Part shown: piece by piece, positions 33,638 to 46,149 of the stretch
Position numbering within the stretch: position 1 is the first letter of the stretch
Layout: each line of letters begins with the position of its first letter
Assembly: GCA_021613535.1 (NCBI GenBank)
Contig: CP075492.1
Location: forward strand, 13,702,001 to 13,766,000
Source: Adineta vaga
Lineage: Eukaryota > Rotifera
DNA: 64,000 bases
Direction: 5' to 3'
Made by a program: the position numbers and the translations under genes
Notes under the pieces: model-generated
What the model was told of the DNA's origin: nothing
The model's database searches: none
The model's input: only the letters and a program-made list of their open reading frames with translations

Positions 33638-36349
33638 TTACAAAGTTAAAGATCCTATCTCTGATGGAAGTTTTTGTTTCGAAAAAGTTAAATCTTCCAT
33701 TGACATTTTAACTGGTTCTTCAGGTACAGCTATATCTTCTGTTGAGACTTTAATCGATTCTCTTGATGAAGATTTTTCTCGTTCTTGTAATCTTGTTATA
33801 AAATTTTTAATCACGTATCTTTTCTTCCATGCAAATGCTATCAATCCAATCGTACTAATTACACCAAATGTAATAAATAAACCAACCATAGATTCAATAG
33901 TCATAGCTTGTGATACTTCTTGTGCTTGTGAACAATAGGATGCTTGAAACCATTTCTTTTTCAAAGCATCTAATGAACCTGCTTCTCTTAATGATAGAAT
34001 TGTTACATCTAAAATTTGTTCATATTGCCAATTCTTTTGAAAAACAATGCCAAATGAACTTTGTTCAAAATCTTTTCCAACTAATGTTAGATTACAATAA
34101 ATATTATTTGTCACATATTCCAATACACCTGAATCCATAATTGATGCATCTATCAGATTATTCAATAGGTCATCATAAATTTCTTGTTTTAATTTTAATG
34201 GATAATAATTTTTATTTCCCGATGAAATTTCTCGTAAATAATATTCTTCAAGTGATGTACCGACTAATATTCCAATACGACTAAATGATAATCGTCCATT
34301 TTTAATATCATCAATACCATCGATAATATCTTTCGATTTTGCAATAGTTAAATCAGATGCTAAATTAGCTGTATATGCAGCAACTAGTACTAAACTTAGA
34401 ATATATAATGCAATGGCGACAACTCGACCAGCAGCAGTTGATGCATGAAAATCAACACCATAACCAACTATTGTACCCGATGAAAACCATAGACTCATAC
34501 CGATTTGTGAAAAAATGGATTTATTTCGTAATGCAGCATTATATTCTCGTTCGATTACAGCGAATAGAAAGCCTGCATAAATACAAGCAGCTAATAAAGT
34601 AAACCAAAGTTTGATAGAAAATGGTGATAAATATGAAAATAAACTTATATTTGGATTTAAATCTTTTCGAATAATTACACGTAAAGAATTATCAAATATC
34701 GAATCAGAAAATCCAACTACTTGTCTTCGAAGAGACGTAATTGTTGTTTGTGCAACAAAGATATCATATTCATCATTAGCAACAGCTTTAATCACTTGAT
34801 TAAATGTTAGATTCACTGTTAATGTTATATTGGGAATAAAACCCATACGAACGCGTAAAAGTTCAATTAAATCTGGCATATAACCCATTAATTTATCTGT
34901 TGTTACTCCGGCACTATCAGTAACTTGCCTTACCATTGTAAATGGAGCTGTTTCAATGACGGCAATACGTAAATTGACACCGGCAAGTGATGCATAACCA
35001 GTTGGTGTAATTAAAGAATTTCCTGGCCATACAACAACGCTTGTTGATGAATATAACGTCCAATCATGTGTAGACGACCATACTAAAACAGGTACAGCAG
35101 CAATACCATCAGAAAATAATTGAATATTCCTTGAAACATAATAGGTTCCATCCATACGATCAGTACTATTACTTGAAAATTGTATCGCACCAGATACACC
35201 AAGATATTTTATACTGTTGAGAATATTAAATAATGCAGTTGGATTGATAAAACGTCGATCGAAACAGAATTCATCACCAATAAATTGAATACACGATGAA
35301 TTATTCGTCATATTCATTGAACATAATTTTTGTAACGATTGAATTAATAACCAAGCTGCATCAAATGCAAATAAAGCATAATAATCGACATTATTGGCTC
35401 CTGGAAATGTTTCAGGTTCATATTCTTGCCAGAGATGATAAGCAGCACTTAATAATGTATCATTTATTGGTGCATTAACAACACTACCTACGACAGGTTC
35501 AATAGTTATGATTCCATTTAGTTTTGAATGAGAAGTTCGATTGAAACTATCCCATTCAATACTTGAACTCAAAATCCATGTGAATTGTGGACCAAGAACA
35601 TCAACACGAAGTGCATTATTTATAATTATTGTAGCATACGTACCCATCGCCCATAAGATGACAATTCGTGCTGAATTTTTTGTTAAAAGTGGTTGCAGAT
35701 CACCACGAATAGAGAGTGTTGCAATATCAAATATGATGGTATCAGTCACTGCTATATTTTGATCACTCAATGCGCTACTGATCGCATCCAAACCCCCTGA
35801 TCCAAATTCATCATTTTGATAAATAATAATACATTGTGTCCAATTAAATCTGATGAATAATTTTGCAATAGCCAATGCGGCAATATTATCTGAAGGAACT
35901 GTTCGATAAAAAGCAGGATAACTACGTCGATCTGATAGAGTAGGATCAGTTGCACTATACGATATAACAGGTATACCAAGTTTCGCAGCAAAAGAAGCCA
36001 TCACATGGGATTCTCGAGAATATCCTGGTCCGATAATACCAACGAGATTGGAATAATTTAAAGCGCGACATGTATTAGCAAGTGAATTCATTGCATCACC
36101 ACCTGTTAGAAATGATTGATAACCGAGAAATTGTCCACCGATCGTGATATTGTACTGTTGAGCAAGTATGACTGCCACTTGGAACATGGCCTGGGAATGA
36201 TATGACGAAGTTGTTGTTTCATTTGAATTGATTGTATCAGGAAAAAGACCGGCTAATTGTATATATGATGGATTTGATAAGGGCCATTTTGCATGTGCAC
36301 TTTGAAGAAATTGAATCACTATTAGAATTTTCAGCCATATGCGTAACAT
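33638..36349 (-). CDS. Ionotropic glutamate receptor with K+-channel-like pore signature
   Basis: An intronless frame of 903 residues with full receptor architecture: signal peptide (RIWLKILIVIQFLQSAHA), amino-terminal domain (periplasmic-binding-protein fold, up to about residue 400), ligand-binding lobe S1, M1, re-entrant pore, M3, lobe S2, M4 (SMVGLFITFGVISTIGLIAF) and a short Lys/Glu-rich tail. The pore reads GTIVGYGVDF, with T626-I-V-G-Y-G631, resembling the TVGYG filter of K+ channels. M3 holds AAYTANLA, matching the SYTANLAAF gate motif of glutamate receptors. A bdelloid receptor with such a K+ signature (AvGluR1 of Adineta vaga) has been described, and this looks like a relative. Expected role: ligand-gated, possibly K+-selective current at the plasma membrane. 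The lack of introns in so long a gene is unusual here. Confidence 0.93.
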   Translation of the reverse strand: MLRIWLKILIVIQFLQSAHAKWPLSNPSYIQLAGLFPDTINSNETTTSSYHSQAMFQVAVILAQQYNITIGGQFLGYQSFLTGGDAMNSLANTCRALNYSNLVGIIGPGYSRESHVMASFAAKLGIPVISYSATDPTLSDRRSYPAFYRTVPSDNIAALAIAKLFIRFNWTQCIIIYQNDEFGSGGLDAISSALSDQNIAVTDTIIFDIATLSIRGDLQPLLTKNSARIVILWAMGTYATIIINNALRVDVLGPQFTWILSSSIEWDSFNRTSHSKLNGIITIEPVVGSVVNAPINDTLLSAAYHLWQEYEPETFPGANNVDYYALFAFDAAWLLIQSLQKLCSMNMTNNSSCIQFIGDEFCFDRRFINPTALFNILNSIKYLGVSGAIQFSSNSTDRMDGTYYVSRNIQLFSDGIAAVPVLVWSSTHDWTLYSSTSVVVWPGNSLITPTGYASLAGVNLRIAVIETAPFTMVRQVTDSAGVTTDKLMGYMPDLIELLRVRMGFIPNITLTVNLTFNQVIKAVANDEYDIFVAQTTITSLRRQVVGFSDSIFDNSLRVIIRKDLNPNISLFSYLSPFSIKLWFTLLAACIYAGFLFAVIEREYNAALRNKSIFSQIGMSLWFSSGTIVGYGVDFHASTAAGRVVAIALYILSLVLVAAYTANLASDLTIAKSKDIIDGIDDIKNGRLSFSRIGILVGTSLEEYYLREISSGNKNYYPLKLKQEIYDDLLNNLIDASIMDSGVLEYVTNNIYCNLTLVGKDFEQSSFGIVFQKNWQYEQILDVTILSLREAGSLDALKKKWFQASYCSQAQEVSQAMTIESMVGLFITFGVISTIGLIAFAWKKRYVIKNFITRLQEREKSSSRESIKVSTEDIAVPEEPVKMSMEDLTFSKQKLPSEIGSLTL

Positions 36350-37936
36350 TTGTCCACAATGTCAGAATGAGAAACTGATGAAAGTTTTGGTAACACAAAT
36401 ATATAAAATCAATCAAATATTTTGTTTTTCTCTCGTCACTTATAGTTATATCTTTCTCATTAAATTTCCTTATTCTCCATAATTATTCGAGCAAAATGAG
36501 AAGAATTTAATGATTGAAATGATTTTCAAAATCGCATATCTATACGATAATGAATGTCATAACGAAAAGTACGAAGAAATAAAAAGTAATTAGTATTGAG
36601 AAAAAAAAGATTGTTTTCGTATCATCTATTATTGTATACATACCTTGATAACAACATACATATATCTTCAGAAACACTTGTTTTTTTTTGCATATAAATA
36701 TCAATATAATATGTCATAAAAGATCAATTATTTCTCCTTTCTTTTTGATTGAAGTTTTGTTCTGGATAGAAACTATGCCAACGATTTAACTATAGAATTT
36801 TGTCCTTTCAGATTTTACATGTTGAGATAGATATGAAGGAAAAAAAAGAACGTGTTTTATATTCTATCGTAATGCATTTGCGAATTGTTTTGCAGTTATA
36901 AGAGAATAGTAAATGTCTATATTGGTTATTAAAATATATATGTCATGTTGTAAAAACATGATCTAAATACCTGTTTTTCATCCTACTGTAAAGAAGTGTG
37001 GAAATGAATTTTATATATTGGATAGTACTGCAAAGCACCAGCTAAATTTTGTGTTCAATTATTATTTCGTTTGTACATATTTAAAGTGAATAATTTTTAA
37101 TTGACTAAGAGAAAATATTTTGTCCGAAGCTATACAAAGATGAACAACAATAATATCTAATATAAGTATTAGAAATTAGGTTTAATAGGTGATAAAAAAG
37201 CAGCTATGAGTAATCATATTCGGTCATTATGTATGTTTCTTTGTTTCAAAAGTCCATGAGTCATAATACTAGCTTACTATAATTGGTTTCAATTCATTTG
37301 ATGTATTAACATTGTTTTATTAAAATATTTTGATGGAGAAAAGCACTCAAAGTTGATTCGTATTAACGATTGCTGGCGGTTCTCGCTTTTTTCCTTTTGG
37401 TTCTGTTCTTCAATTTGATATTCTGGATTCATTCTTTTTTGTTGGTTCTACAGATATTTTTCTCTGCTACGAGTAAACGTCGAGTAAGATTGTACAGTCT
37501 CTTGTTTATTCTTCACCACGGATATATGATTTTACGTTGGATAGTTCTCTGTTGAGTACCCTATTTAGAAAATATAATAAGTATACCTCAATACAATTAA
37601 TTGTATCGAAAGATTGCTCTTTCATGACATCGATTTATATATTGGGGATGAAAGAAATAATGGTGACATATTTACTGGTGATTCTTTTCATTCTGTCATT
37701 CGTAAAGAAAGTTCTTGACGTCAGATGTTAAAATTGTATCGAATAATTATTCTTTTGTGACATCGATATATATTGGGACTGAAAGAAATAGTGGTCACAT
37801 ATTTACTGGTGATTTTGTTTCATCTTGTCATTTGTAGTGAAAGTGTTTTACATCAGATGTTAAGAATCAGTGGAAGACCGAGAAAAGGAAATATCAAATA
37901 AGTGAATGATTAATTACTGTCGGTTGTCTCCAGATA
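36350..37936. other. Intergenic, with a 133-bp tandem duplication
   Basis: No gene seen. It holds the upstream region of the receptor gene and, at 37599-37864, a direct duplication annotated separately. Confidence 0.5.
37599..37864. repeat. Two-copy direct tandem repeat, about 133 bp
   Basis: Both units start AATTGTATCGAA, share TGACATCGAT...TATATTGGG, GAAAGAAATA, CACATATTTACTGGTGATT and end CATCAGATGTTAA. Unit 1 starts at 37599 and unit 2 at 37732. They differ by several substitutions and small indels, so the duplication is not fresh. It lies just upstream of the glycosyltransferase gene. Confidence 0.75.
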
Positions 37937-39004
37937 ATGTTACTGAGCGGTAAATATCATCAATCCAACATCAAATATGTATGGTTTCTGATATCCATAA
38001 TATGTCTAACGATTGTATCCTATCTAACTCTATTCAAATCAGTTCCAAACATTTTATCATGGACATTAACAATTAAAACAACATTAACATCTGTGATACG
38101 CACTAGTACTACGACTACTCAGTCGCTGTTCAAGCCTAAAAAACCATCGTGTATTCCATTTACCATACCCGATAATCGATCATTTTTTGAGCGTGAATAT
38201 CCTCAATCGAATTTGCCACGACTTATATCAAGTTCAACTTATCGAAATGTCACTCAACAGCTTAACTCTCGTCGATTAGTTGTTGTAGGATGTGCTCGTA
38301 ATGTTCAATCAAATATTGATAATTATCGAAGTCGTATAGAACAAATTATTGATTTATTTCATTCATCATCTCGTATTCTGATTTTTGAAAGTGATTCGAG
38401 TGATGAAACTAGCAAAAAATTAATGCAATGGTCACGTGCAGAAGTTTTTACAAATGGGACCTTAACAAGATCATATCCGTCTCGTACCGATCGACTTTCC
38501 TATTGTCGAAATACACTGTTAACTAAGGCATATAACTATACACCTGATTATATTCTTGTTACTGACGTAGATATATTTTCTACTAGTGTTTCTTCGTTTC
38601 TATCAAATTTTCAATATGATACAAACGACTGGGCTGTGATGACAGCATCAACAAATGGAAACTATTATGATATTTGGGCATTACGAACATTATCAGATTC
38701 AGTTATGAATTTTGATGTATGGCATCGAATATGGGAGTTAGAAAGATCTGCTGCGAAGTATTGTAACCCATCAAGATTTACTGATCTCATTATTGGTATT
38801 CATCAGAAACATATTTCAACTGAACACGGTCTTATTGAAGTACGTTCTGCATTTGGTGGTGCTGGTTTGTATAAAGTAAATTCAACATATGGATGTCAAT
38901 ACGATGGTAGCCATTCTACTTGTGAACATGTTCCTTTTCATTTATGCATGCGAGACAAAAATCGAGCTAGAATATTTATTAATCCGCAGTTTATAGTTCG
39001 ATAA
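37937..39004 (+). CDS. CAP59-like glycosyltransferase (type II membrane protein)
   Basis: A single-exon protein of 355 residues. A signal anchor (YVWFLISIICLTIVSYLTLF) and a Ser/Thr-rich stem precede a catalytic domain with VVVGCARNVQSNID, ILIFESDSSDETSKKL, YCRNTLLTKAYNYTPDYILV and the acidic TDVDIF, a likely DxD nucleotide-sugar/metal site. The tail has FGGAGLYKV and CEHVPFHLCMRDKNRARIFI. This pattern recalls the CAP59/cryptococcal mannosyltransferase family of fungal and algal Golgi enzymes. The sugar donor and acceptor cannot be told. Confidence 0.65.
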   Translation: MLLSGKYHQSNIKYVWFLISIICLTIVSYLTLFKSVPNILSWTLTIKTTLTSVIRTSTTTTQSLFKPKKPSCIPFTIPDNRSFFEREYPQSNLPRLISSSTYRNVTQQLNSRRLVVVGCARNVQSNIDNYRSRIEQIIDLFHSSSRILIFESDSSDETSKKLMQWSRAEVFTNGTLTRSYPSRTDRLSYCRNTLLTKAYNYTPDYILVTDVDIFSTSVSSFLSNFQYDTNDWAVMTASTNGNYYDIWALRTLSDSVMNFDVWHRIWELERSAAKYCNPSRFTDLIIGIHQKHISTEHGLIEVRSAFGGAGLYKVNSTYGCQYDGSHSTCEHVPFHLCMRDKNRARIFINPQFIVR

Positions 39005-39299
39005 GTAGTATTCATTTTGATTTGTAATTAAATCTAATTAAGTAATTACTAACGAGGTCTTTTTCGTACAATCGTGGAATTGTGCATGCAAGTATTTTAT
39101 TATGTAATATTAGGGTTTTTTTTCTGTATGATCATGAAATGTTACTGTCAAAAATACATAAATACATACTTATAATTGAAATACAGATGTAATTGTTACA
39201 TTTATATTTTAATTAGAAAAATTTCGAACACATAAATCGATATTATTCCACATCATGTAGTATATAATAAGATTTCTTTTTAGTACTAGTTCACGATAT

Positions 39300-40181
39300 C
39301 TATGGACGATGGATAATTATTTGTTTGAGAAAACTACGTACAGGCTGATTCATATAGATTAAGAAGATAACATCATGAAGTATGGTCAATGATGGTAGTA
39401 TTTGAAAACAAGCATCGAGAAAACGGGGAATTGAATCGTTCTTATTAAACATTTGTATAACAAACGAAGGAGTCCATCCTATAAAAAATACTATAAAAGT
39501 CCCGATCATTGTTTTAAGTAAAAACACATCACGTGAATGTGACACTTGATATCCAGTACCTGTTGTATGTACACGACGAGTAGATTGATGGACAAATACA
39601 AAAATTCGAGCATTACATACAGTTACGATTGTAATTGGTATGAAAAGAGTCGTTATTAGAGTATAATATGGTAAAAACGTTGCTTGTGTAGTTATTGAAC
39701 AAGCGAAACCATCGACAAACAAATATGGTAAAGCAATAAGAAAAGCAACAAGCCATCCACATCCAATACAAATCCATATATAAATATTTGAACGAAAGAA
39801 ATGTTTATTTGCATGTACAATCGTAAATAACCTACTGATAGCAACTACACAATGTGAATACATTAACTGACATGCAGCCATATCTGATAAATATCCTTGT
39901 AATCGACACGATAAACGACTTGATATGTTCAATAGTTGTTGGATTTGTATTCCAAATATTAAAATACATAACCATGCACTTGTAAGACATACATTTATAG
40001 TAAACCAATTGAGTTTATTGCTTCGAAATATCGGTCGACTAAGTATTAGAATCGTATAACCAATAGCAAGAATAATAGAGAGCAAAAGAATCGGTAATTG
40101 AATGATAATAGTCGTTGAATCATCTGAAAAACCAACATTACTGATAGATTGATTACTATCAACAGTAATATTCTTACTCAT
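39300..40181 (-). CDS. Rhodopsin-like GPCR
   Basis: A single-exon receptor of 293 residues from the ATG at 40181 (a TTG at 40205 is in frame upstream). Two or more N-glycosylation sites sit in the N-terminus. Seven helices are visible; TM3 starts at SCRLQGYLSDM with the disulphide Cys and ends in VAISRLFTIV, an Ser-Arg-Leu variant of DRY. TM6 reads TFIVFFIGWTPSFVIQMF and TM7 LHDVIFLIYMNQPVRSF. This is a divergent bdelloid-type receptor with no assignable ligand. Confidence 0.85.
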   Translation of the reverse strand: MSKNITVDSNQSISNVGFSDDSTTIIIQLPILLLSIILAIGYTILILSRPIFRSNKLNWFTINVCLTSAWLCILIFGIQIQQLLNISSRLSCRLQGYLSDMAACQLMYSHCVVAISRLFTIVHANKHFFRSNIYIWICIGCGWLVAFLIALPYLFVDGFACSITTQATFLPYYTLITTLFIPITIVTVCNARIFVFVHQSTRRVHTTGTGYQVSHSRDVFLLKTMIGTFIVFFIGWTPSFVIQMFNKNDSIPRFLDACFQILPSLTILHDVIFLIYMNQPVRSFLKQIIIHRP

Positions 40182-41052
40182 GACGATACTTGTGTATGAT
40201 GTCAAAAAAAAACAAATGCATGATTATCATCATCGCATAGAACAAATATAATGAAACTAATTCCATAACATCGCATCCGTTCATCTTCTTATAGAGAAAA
40301 AACGTTTCTATAGCAACACATTTCACGTTGTCTGGATAGAATTATAAATAAGTTTGTATTTTAAGGATGATATATTTATGACGATGACTACTACAATATT
40401 GTAGTTTTATGGAGTGTATGAATAATACGACTGATGAATATATTATATTTCTGCTTTTAGAAGAAAATCAACTTTTTTATTCTTCATCTTCAAGATCCTT
40501 GGTTAACAAAGCTCATTAGAAGTATATAGAATCTAATTTTAGCATCTATTTGTAAATAGACAATTTGAATTCAATCAAAAATTGAAGTTATACTAAATAA
40601 TTTGATGAAGTAGAATTAAAATGTTGACTCAGTACACATTTGACATATTAACAGAAGTATTTTTTTCCTTCTATCTGACAAATTTGCTTACTCTTTTTTT
40701 TCTGTTTGTCAAGGTAAATAACATTATCACATGGGCATATGTATTTTCTTCGTTTCTTCTGTCTGACATGTTGCCGCTGGTTTTACGTTCTCTATTTATA
40801 CAATATAGAGAAAGAAAAGTGATCGATTGCAAACACATATATTCAATGAAATGCATGCTTATTATTCCGTCAGTATAAAACGACGGTAATATATTTGTAT
40901 GTACAATTTTTGCTTCTCTTTACTCTGCACCATCATACTGATCATTACAATAAAATGACATAAAAATGTAAGTGTAAATTGCAAGTTTGTTTATGTATGT
41001 TGACTGTAGTTATTCGTTTTTTTCTTTCAAAAGTGAATATATAATAACACTT
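40182..41052. other. Intergenic between divergent genes
   Basis: Upstream regions of the GPCR (-) and the TRPM-like gene (+). The ORF at 40621-40878 lacks motifs, and its antisense ORF is equally long. Confidence 0.45.
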
Positions 41053-44000
41053 ATGGAGAATAGTGAACTAAATGAATTGACCATATTAGTCGATGACATC
41101 AACAGACCAGTCGAAGGTGATGAACATGATCACTTCGATTCTCATCCATTACAAATAAATCATTCAAACAGTAAAGATCAAGGTGATTATGTTTAATAAC
41201 AGTGCAAATTGACTTAACTGATTGTTTACTTTTGATTTATTTAGAACGATCTGTATATCCTACTATGGCATCAGAAGTAGAAGAACGAGTTAAACATGTA
41301 TGTTTATATATATAAATAAAAATTGAGAGTAAAGAACGAGTTTTTAAATTACAGGTGATCGATACATTGAAACTTAATCTAGCAGATTCAACTAGGTGAG
41401 TTGCTTTCGTAAAGTTCGTATAATACAAGTGAATCCTCTCAATATGTTTATTTAGTGACATTCCAGCGTATTTTGGCTTTTTGAAATTTGTTTATGCAAA
41501 CGATGCTGATAAAAACGATCGTTTATCTTCGGTAAATAATATTCTATGTTAAGTTCTTAAAACGAGTCTCCTATTTCTTTAGTTCATACATCTTGCTACA
41601 GAATCACGGCCGTGGATGGTAGCAAATCTTATTGAAGCATATCATCTTCCTACTCCCGATTTTATTCTATCAATTCAAACTGGAAGCATTCAACAGTACG
41701 GACCATATAAAGATAGATCTGGTATTCAAATTGAAACTGAACATGCTATTCAACGTGGTCTAACTGCTCTAGCAACAATTACACGTGAGTAATTGAGAGA
41801 TGTTTTGAACGAATCGATATTATTATTTAGATCCATGGGTGACAACGAGTTGTAATAAACAAGACATGATTAAATTAGTTGGCAATGCATTACATCGAGA
41901 TATGTGTGGGGCTGATGTTCCTTGTATTAGTTTTTGTAATTGGAAATCTGTTGCAGGTAGACTTTATACATTCAATCAGTATATATGTATGATTGAAACA
42001 ATATCGTTTATTTAGATCATTCTCAATTAGAAAAAGGAAAAACTCTAATTTCACATCTTTTTGATACGCGATTTGTGGTAAAGAAATAAGATTAATCTAT
42101 AAATTTGATTTGGATTGTTTTTTGTTAGATGAACGATAGAAGTAGTGGACCACGTTTTATTCATGAATATCAATTAACAAAAAATAATGATAATGAAACG
42201 AGCATTTCTGGTTGGCATCTTGATCCAAATCATACTCATTTTCTTCTTTTTGATGATGGATCAAATGATGTTAAAAATATGCTATTAAAACGTCAAGAAA
42301 TCGAACATGAATTCAGTATTAGTAAAGCATTAAAATCACCTGTCAATGGTTACCAACCAATGAGTACGAGTACGTACTAAACATCATTTTTATAAATATG
42401 TATATGTACATATTATTCTTTTTGCTAGTATTTGATAATGATATTCCCATTGTTATGATATTATTGGGTGGTAATTTTACAACATTGATTGCTATATGTC
42501 AAGGTTTAGAAAATGGAACACCCGTTGTCGTTGTTCGAGTAAACATTTGATCGTTTGGTTGTTTTCAATGAAATGAAAGATGATTTGTACTGTAGGATAC
42601 TGGTGGTTTAGCTGATATTATAGCTCAATTATGTCGCAAGTTATCACCAATGGATGAACTTGCAGAATTTCGAAAGATAACATATATTGAAGAATGTAAA
42701 ATAGAATTGAAACGATTATGTTATGAAGAAGGTATACTATCGGAACGTGATGATGAAATTAAAATTAATGATCAAATATCTGAAATTGAAAAATATGTCG
42801 ACGTATTGAAAGAAATGGAAAAACTTATTGTAATATTTGATGCAATTGAACGTAAAAATAATTTAGAAAACGCTGTTGCTGATGCAATGTTAAACGGAAT
42901 AAAGTATCGAGTAGAAAATTATGAACAATTCTTCAGTTCAGAAACCAGAGCAGCAGAATTAGAATGGTGTTTAGTAAGTAATTCAAAGATTTCTTTCCAT
43001 ATGATATGTAAGATATATTATTTCTTTAGATATGGAATAAAATTGATCATGCTCTTCAATTATTAATCGATCGTAATGATAAGACAATAATGTCAATGAA
43101 TGACATGAATTTAAATAAAGATCAAGTAAACGAAACAAGATTTCGATAGTAGAGGTAAATGTTACTGAATGTTTTTTCTTTTAAATAGAAAATAACCTTG
43201 ACCCAACAATTATTATACGAAGCTTTGTATCGAAATAACGTTCTTTTCGTCAATCTATTGGTAGAATGTGGTGCATCAATAGAAGAATTAACAGAAGAAC
43301 AACTCATTGTTATTTGTATCAAAACTATGGTAACTAAATTATTCACAATTCAAGACAACTATAATGTTTTTTCTTTTCTTCAGAACGATGGTGCCCTTCC
43401 ATTAGAACATGTATCTAACAAATACTATCCATATACACATGATATAACAATAAATCAATTGAAAAAATATGTCGAACAAATTTACAATAGTTATCTTCGA
43501 GAATATTTAGGTCATTATGTAAGCATTCTCTGTAGATTTTTGAAACAGATCATATCGTTTCGTTCTTCTGTAATTTAGATTTCACAAGATATAAGTCGAA
43601 AAAGAATACAAGCAAGAAATGAACGTTTTAGTGGATTTAATATTGGAAAAATTATGAGTTCGAATACTAATCGAATATCCAAAATATTCGAAGGACGAAA
43701 AATCGAAGCACTCTACCTTTGGTTTGTATTCATGAATCTACCAGATATGGCCAAATATCTTTGTTCTCGATGTCGAGTAAGATATATACTCTCTATTTAC
43801 TATTACTATTTTCATATTATTAGAATCAAACAGTGGGAACTCTCCTTGCCAGTGACATTTACTTTGCAGCAACCAGAAGAAATACACAAAACAAACGGAA
43901 TCTTCAAATAATGGCACAGTAGGTTGATAAAATCATCTGCTCTTTTATGTATGAATTTATGAAAATAGAGAATTCGATCGACATTCAAGAGGCATCATTG

Positions 44001-46100
44001 ACAAATGTTATGCAAAAGATGATGATTTTGCATTGAAATTATTAAAATCTAAAGCAACAATGTTCTACACCTGTTTTCCATTACATATAGCACGACGAGC
44101 AGATTGTCGAGCATTTCTTGCTAGTAATACAGTACAAAAACATCTTCATAATAAATGGTTTCATAATTTTGATTATCAACGACGATTGATGAAATTACCT
44201 ATGGGAATTTGGGTTTGTTGCAAACTATTGGATCAGACGTCTTTTTAAAACGTCTTTCTGACTTTAGATCTGTCTATCATCATTATTATTACCTATGTTA
44301 CCTATTGCGTCAATAGTTTTACCTTCTCTCTATAAAAAAACCTCGATCAAAGAGAATTCATCATCAGTAAGATAAATATAATGCATTTATTCATAAGTTT
44401 TTTTTCAATGATTGAAACAATTGCATGATTGTTCAGGAACGTAACCTATTGAATCGATATCGACCAACAATAACGTATCAGTCTATATTGGAAAAAACGG
44501 ATCATCAAAGTTCAAAAGCACCTAATATGCGTGAACGAATCAAATGGTTTTATGAAGCACCAGTAGTACACTTTTACTATTACTTTGTTAGTATATACCA
44601 TTCATATAATTTCTAATCTTTATCTTATTCGATATCTAGATATTCTTTGTCTCCTTTCTGGGTTTATTCAGTTATGTTCTTCTGTTCGATTATTTTCCTT
44701 TAAATATCTATGGTGAAAAACGATCTGGTATTCAAAATTTACCTATACCTATCACTGAAATTTTATTACACATCTGTATTGCTAGTTTAATTATTGATGA
44801 AATTTATCAAGTTAGTCTTTTTTCTCAGTAGCAATAATAATTTCATTTTATTTACATGTAGTATACCTTACAAACAATCAAAGAATATCATTACAGTACA
44901 AATCCATGGAATTGGATGGATCTAACTGGAATTCTTTTTTATATAATTGCATTCATTCTTCGTTGGTTTGTCAAAGAACCAGTTTTCATCTGTTCAAAGT
45001 AAGATGTTTTCAGAAGAAACAATGAATTTTCTATATTCCGTAATTTTTATTTTTGTCTAGAATATTTATGTCTATTGATTTAATTATCTGGTATATTCGA
45101 ATACTTTATCTTTTTGCTGCATACGAAATCTTAGGACCAAAATTAACTATGATTTATGAAATGGTTAGTCTATTCTATCTCACAAACAATATCGACTCAA
45201 ATAAATACATGTGTTTTCTAGATGAAAGATGCTCTCCTAATCTTTTTATGTTTTATTCTTATTCTTCTATTCGGATTTTCGATTGCTTCATGGTCTCTTC
45301 TAACAACAACACAACAAGTCATTTGGACAAATGTAACTAATAGTACATCAACGAACAAGTTTACCATAGTAGAAGGAAATGGTGAATCGAGCAGTTGGCA
45401 ACTATTAAGAGATGTACTCAATTGGGGTATTTGGAAAGTGTTTGGACAGGTAGCTGAACCTTACAATGGTGCTGTTAGTGGTATGAATACATTTTTATTA
45501 TTGATATTAAGAATGAATGAATGCATTTTGTCTCCGTGTTTAAGAAAATGATGCTTATGGTACGTTTGTATTCATATTTGCTGTTGGTTTTACCGTAATA
45601 TCGAATGTTCTTCTTCTCAATGTTCTCATTGCAATGTTTAAGTAAGTAAAAGAAACGAATCTCATCATAGATAACTGTTTTCTGTATGGAATAGTGAGAA
45701 AATTTTACGTGTTCAAGAAAAATCAAACGAATTATGGAGATATCAACGATTCTGGTTGATCAATGAATACAAAGATAAAACTGTACTACCTCCTCCGTTG
45801 AATATTCTATGTTATCTAATTCAATTTCTGAATTATGTTATCTGTTGTAAATGTCGATCTAGATCATCTGCTTTGCTCGATCCAGATTCTGGTATCATTA
45901 TATTGTACATACGATATTTTTAGATTGATCTCGTTTCTTTATTTATAGATATTTCATCGGATGAAACTTCTATTGATATTAATATAAATGGAGAATCTTT
46001 GATTGATACTCGTCAAATGAATCGTGAAAAGTCTTCGCTGAAACGTATTGGCGACAGATATTTGAGGAAGAAAAACAAGAAAAATCGTAAATTATTTTGA
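41053..46100 (+). CDS. TRPM-type cation channel (25 exons)
   Basis: Twenty-five exons with GT-AG introns of about 50-70 bp were traced from the ATG at 41053 to an exon starting at 45949, all in phase, for about 1,226 residues. The N-terminal half is the TRPM SLOG domain (ESRPWMVANLIEAY, FILSIQTG, TPVVVVRDTGGLADIIA). The channel follows: S1 APVVHFYYYF...YVLLFDYF, S3 WNWMDLTGILFYIIAF, S4 region IDLIIWYIRILYLFAAYEIL, S5 from 45222, pore helix and filter IWKVFGQVAEPYNG, S6 VISNVLLLNVLIAMF, then the TRP helix (ELWRYQRFWLINEYKDK). The Phe-Gly-Gln-Val filter is like TRPM8. No NUDT9 or alpha-kinase tail. If unspliced, the last exon stops at TGA 46098; if spliced at 46087 to 46150 it meets TAA at once. 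One extra A would instead run on into the LRR array. Likely a tetrameric Ca2+/Na+ channel of the plasma membrane. Confidence 0.88.
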
Positions 46101-46149
46101 CAAAGTTTAGAAAGAAAAATTTCAATATCACTTTTGTTTCATTTCATAG

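Noticed and set aside
33561-34799. Plus-strand ORFs over the iGluR gene
   Set aside because: They are antisense shadows of the receptor reading frame.
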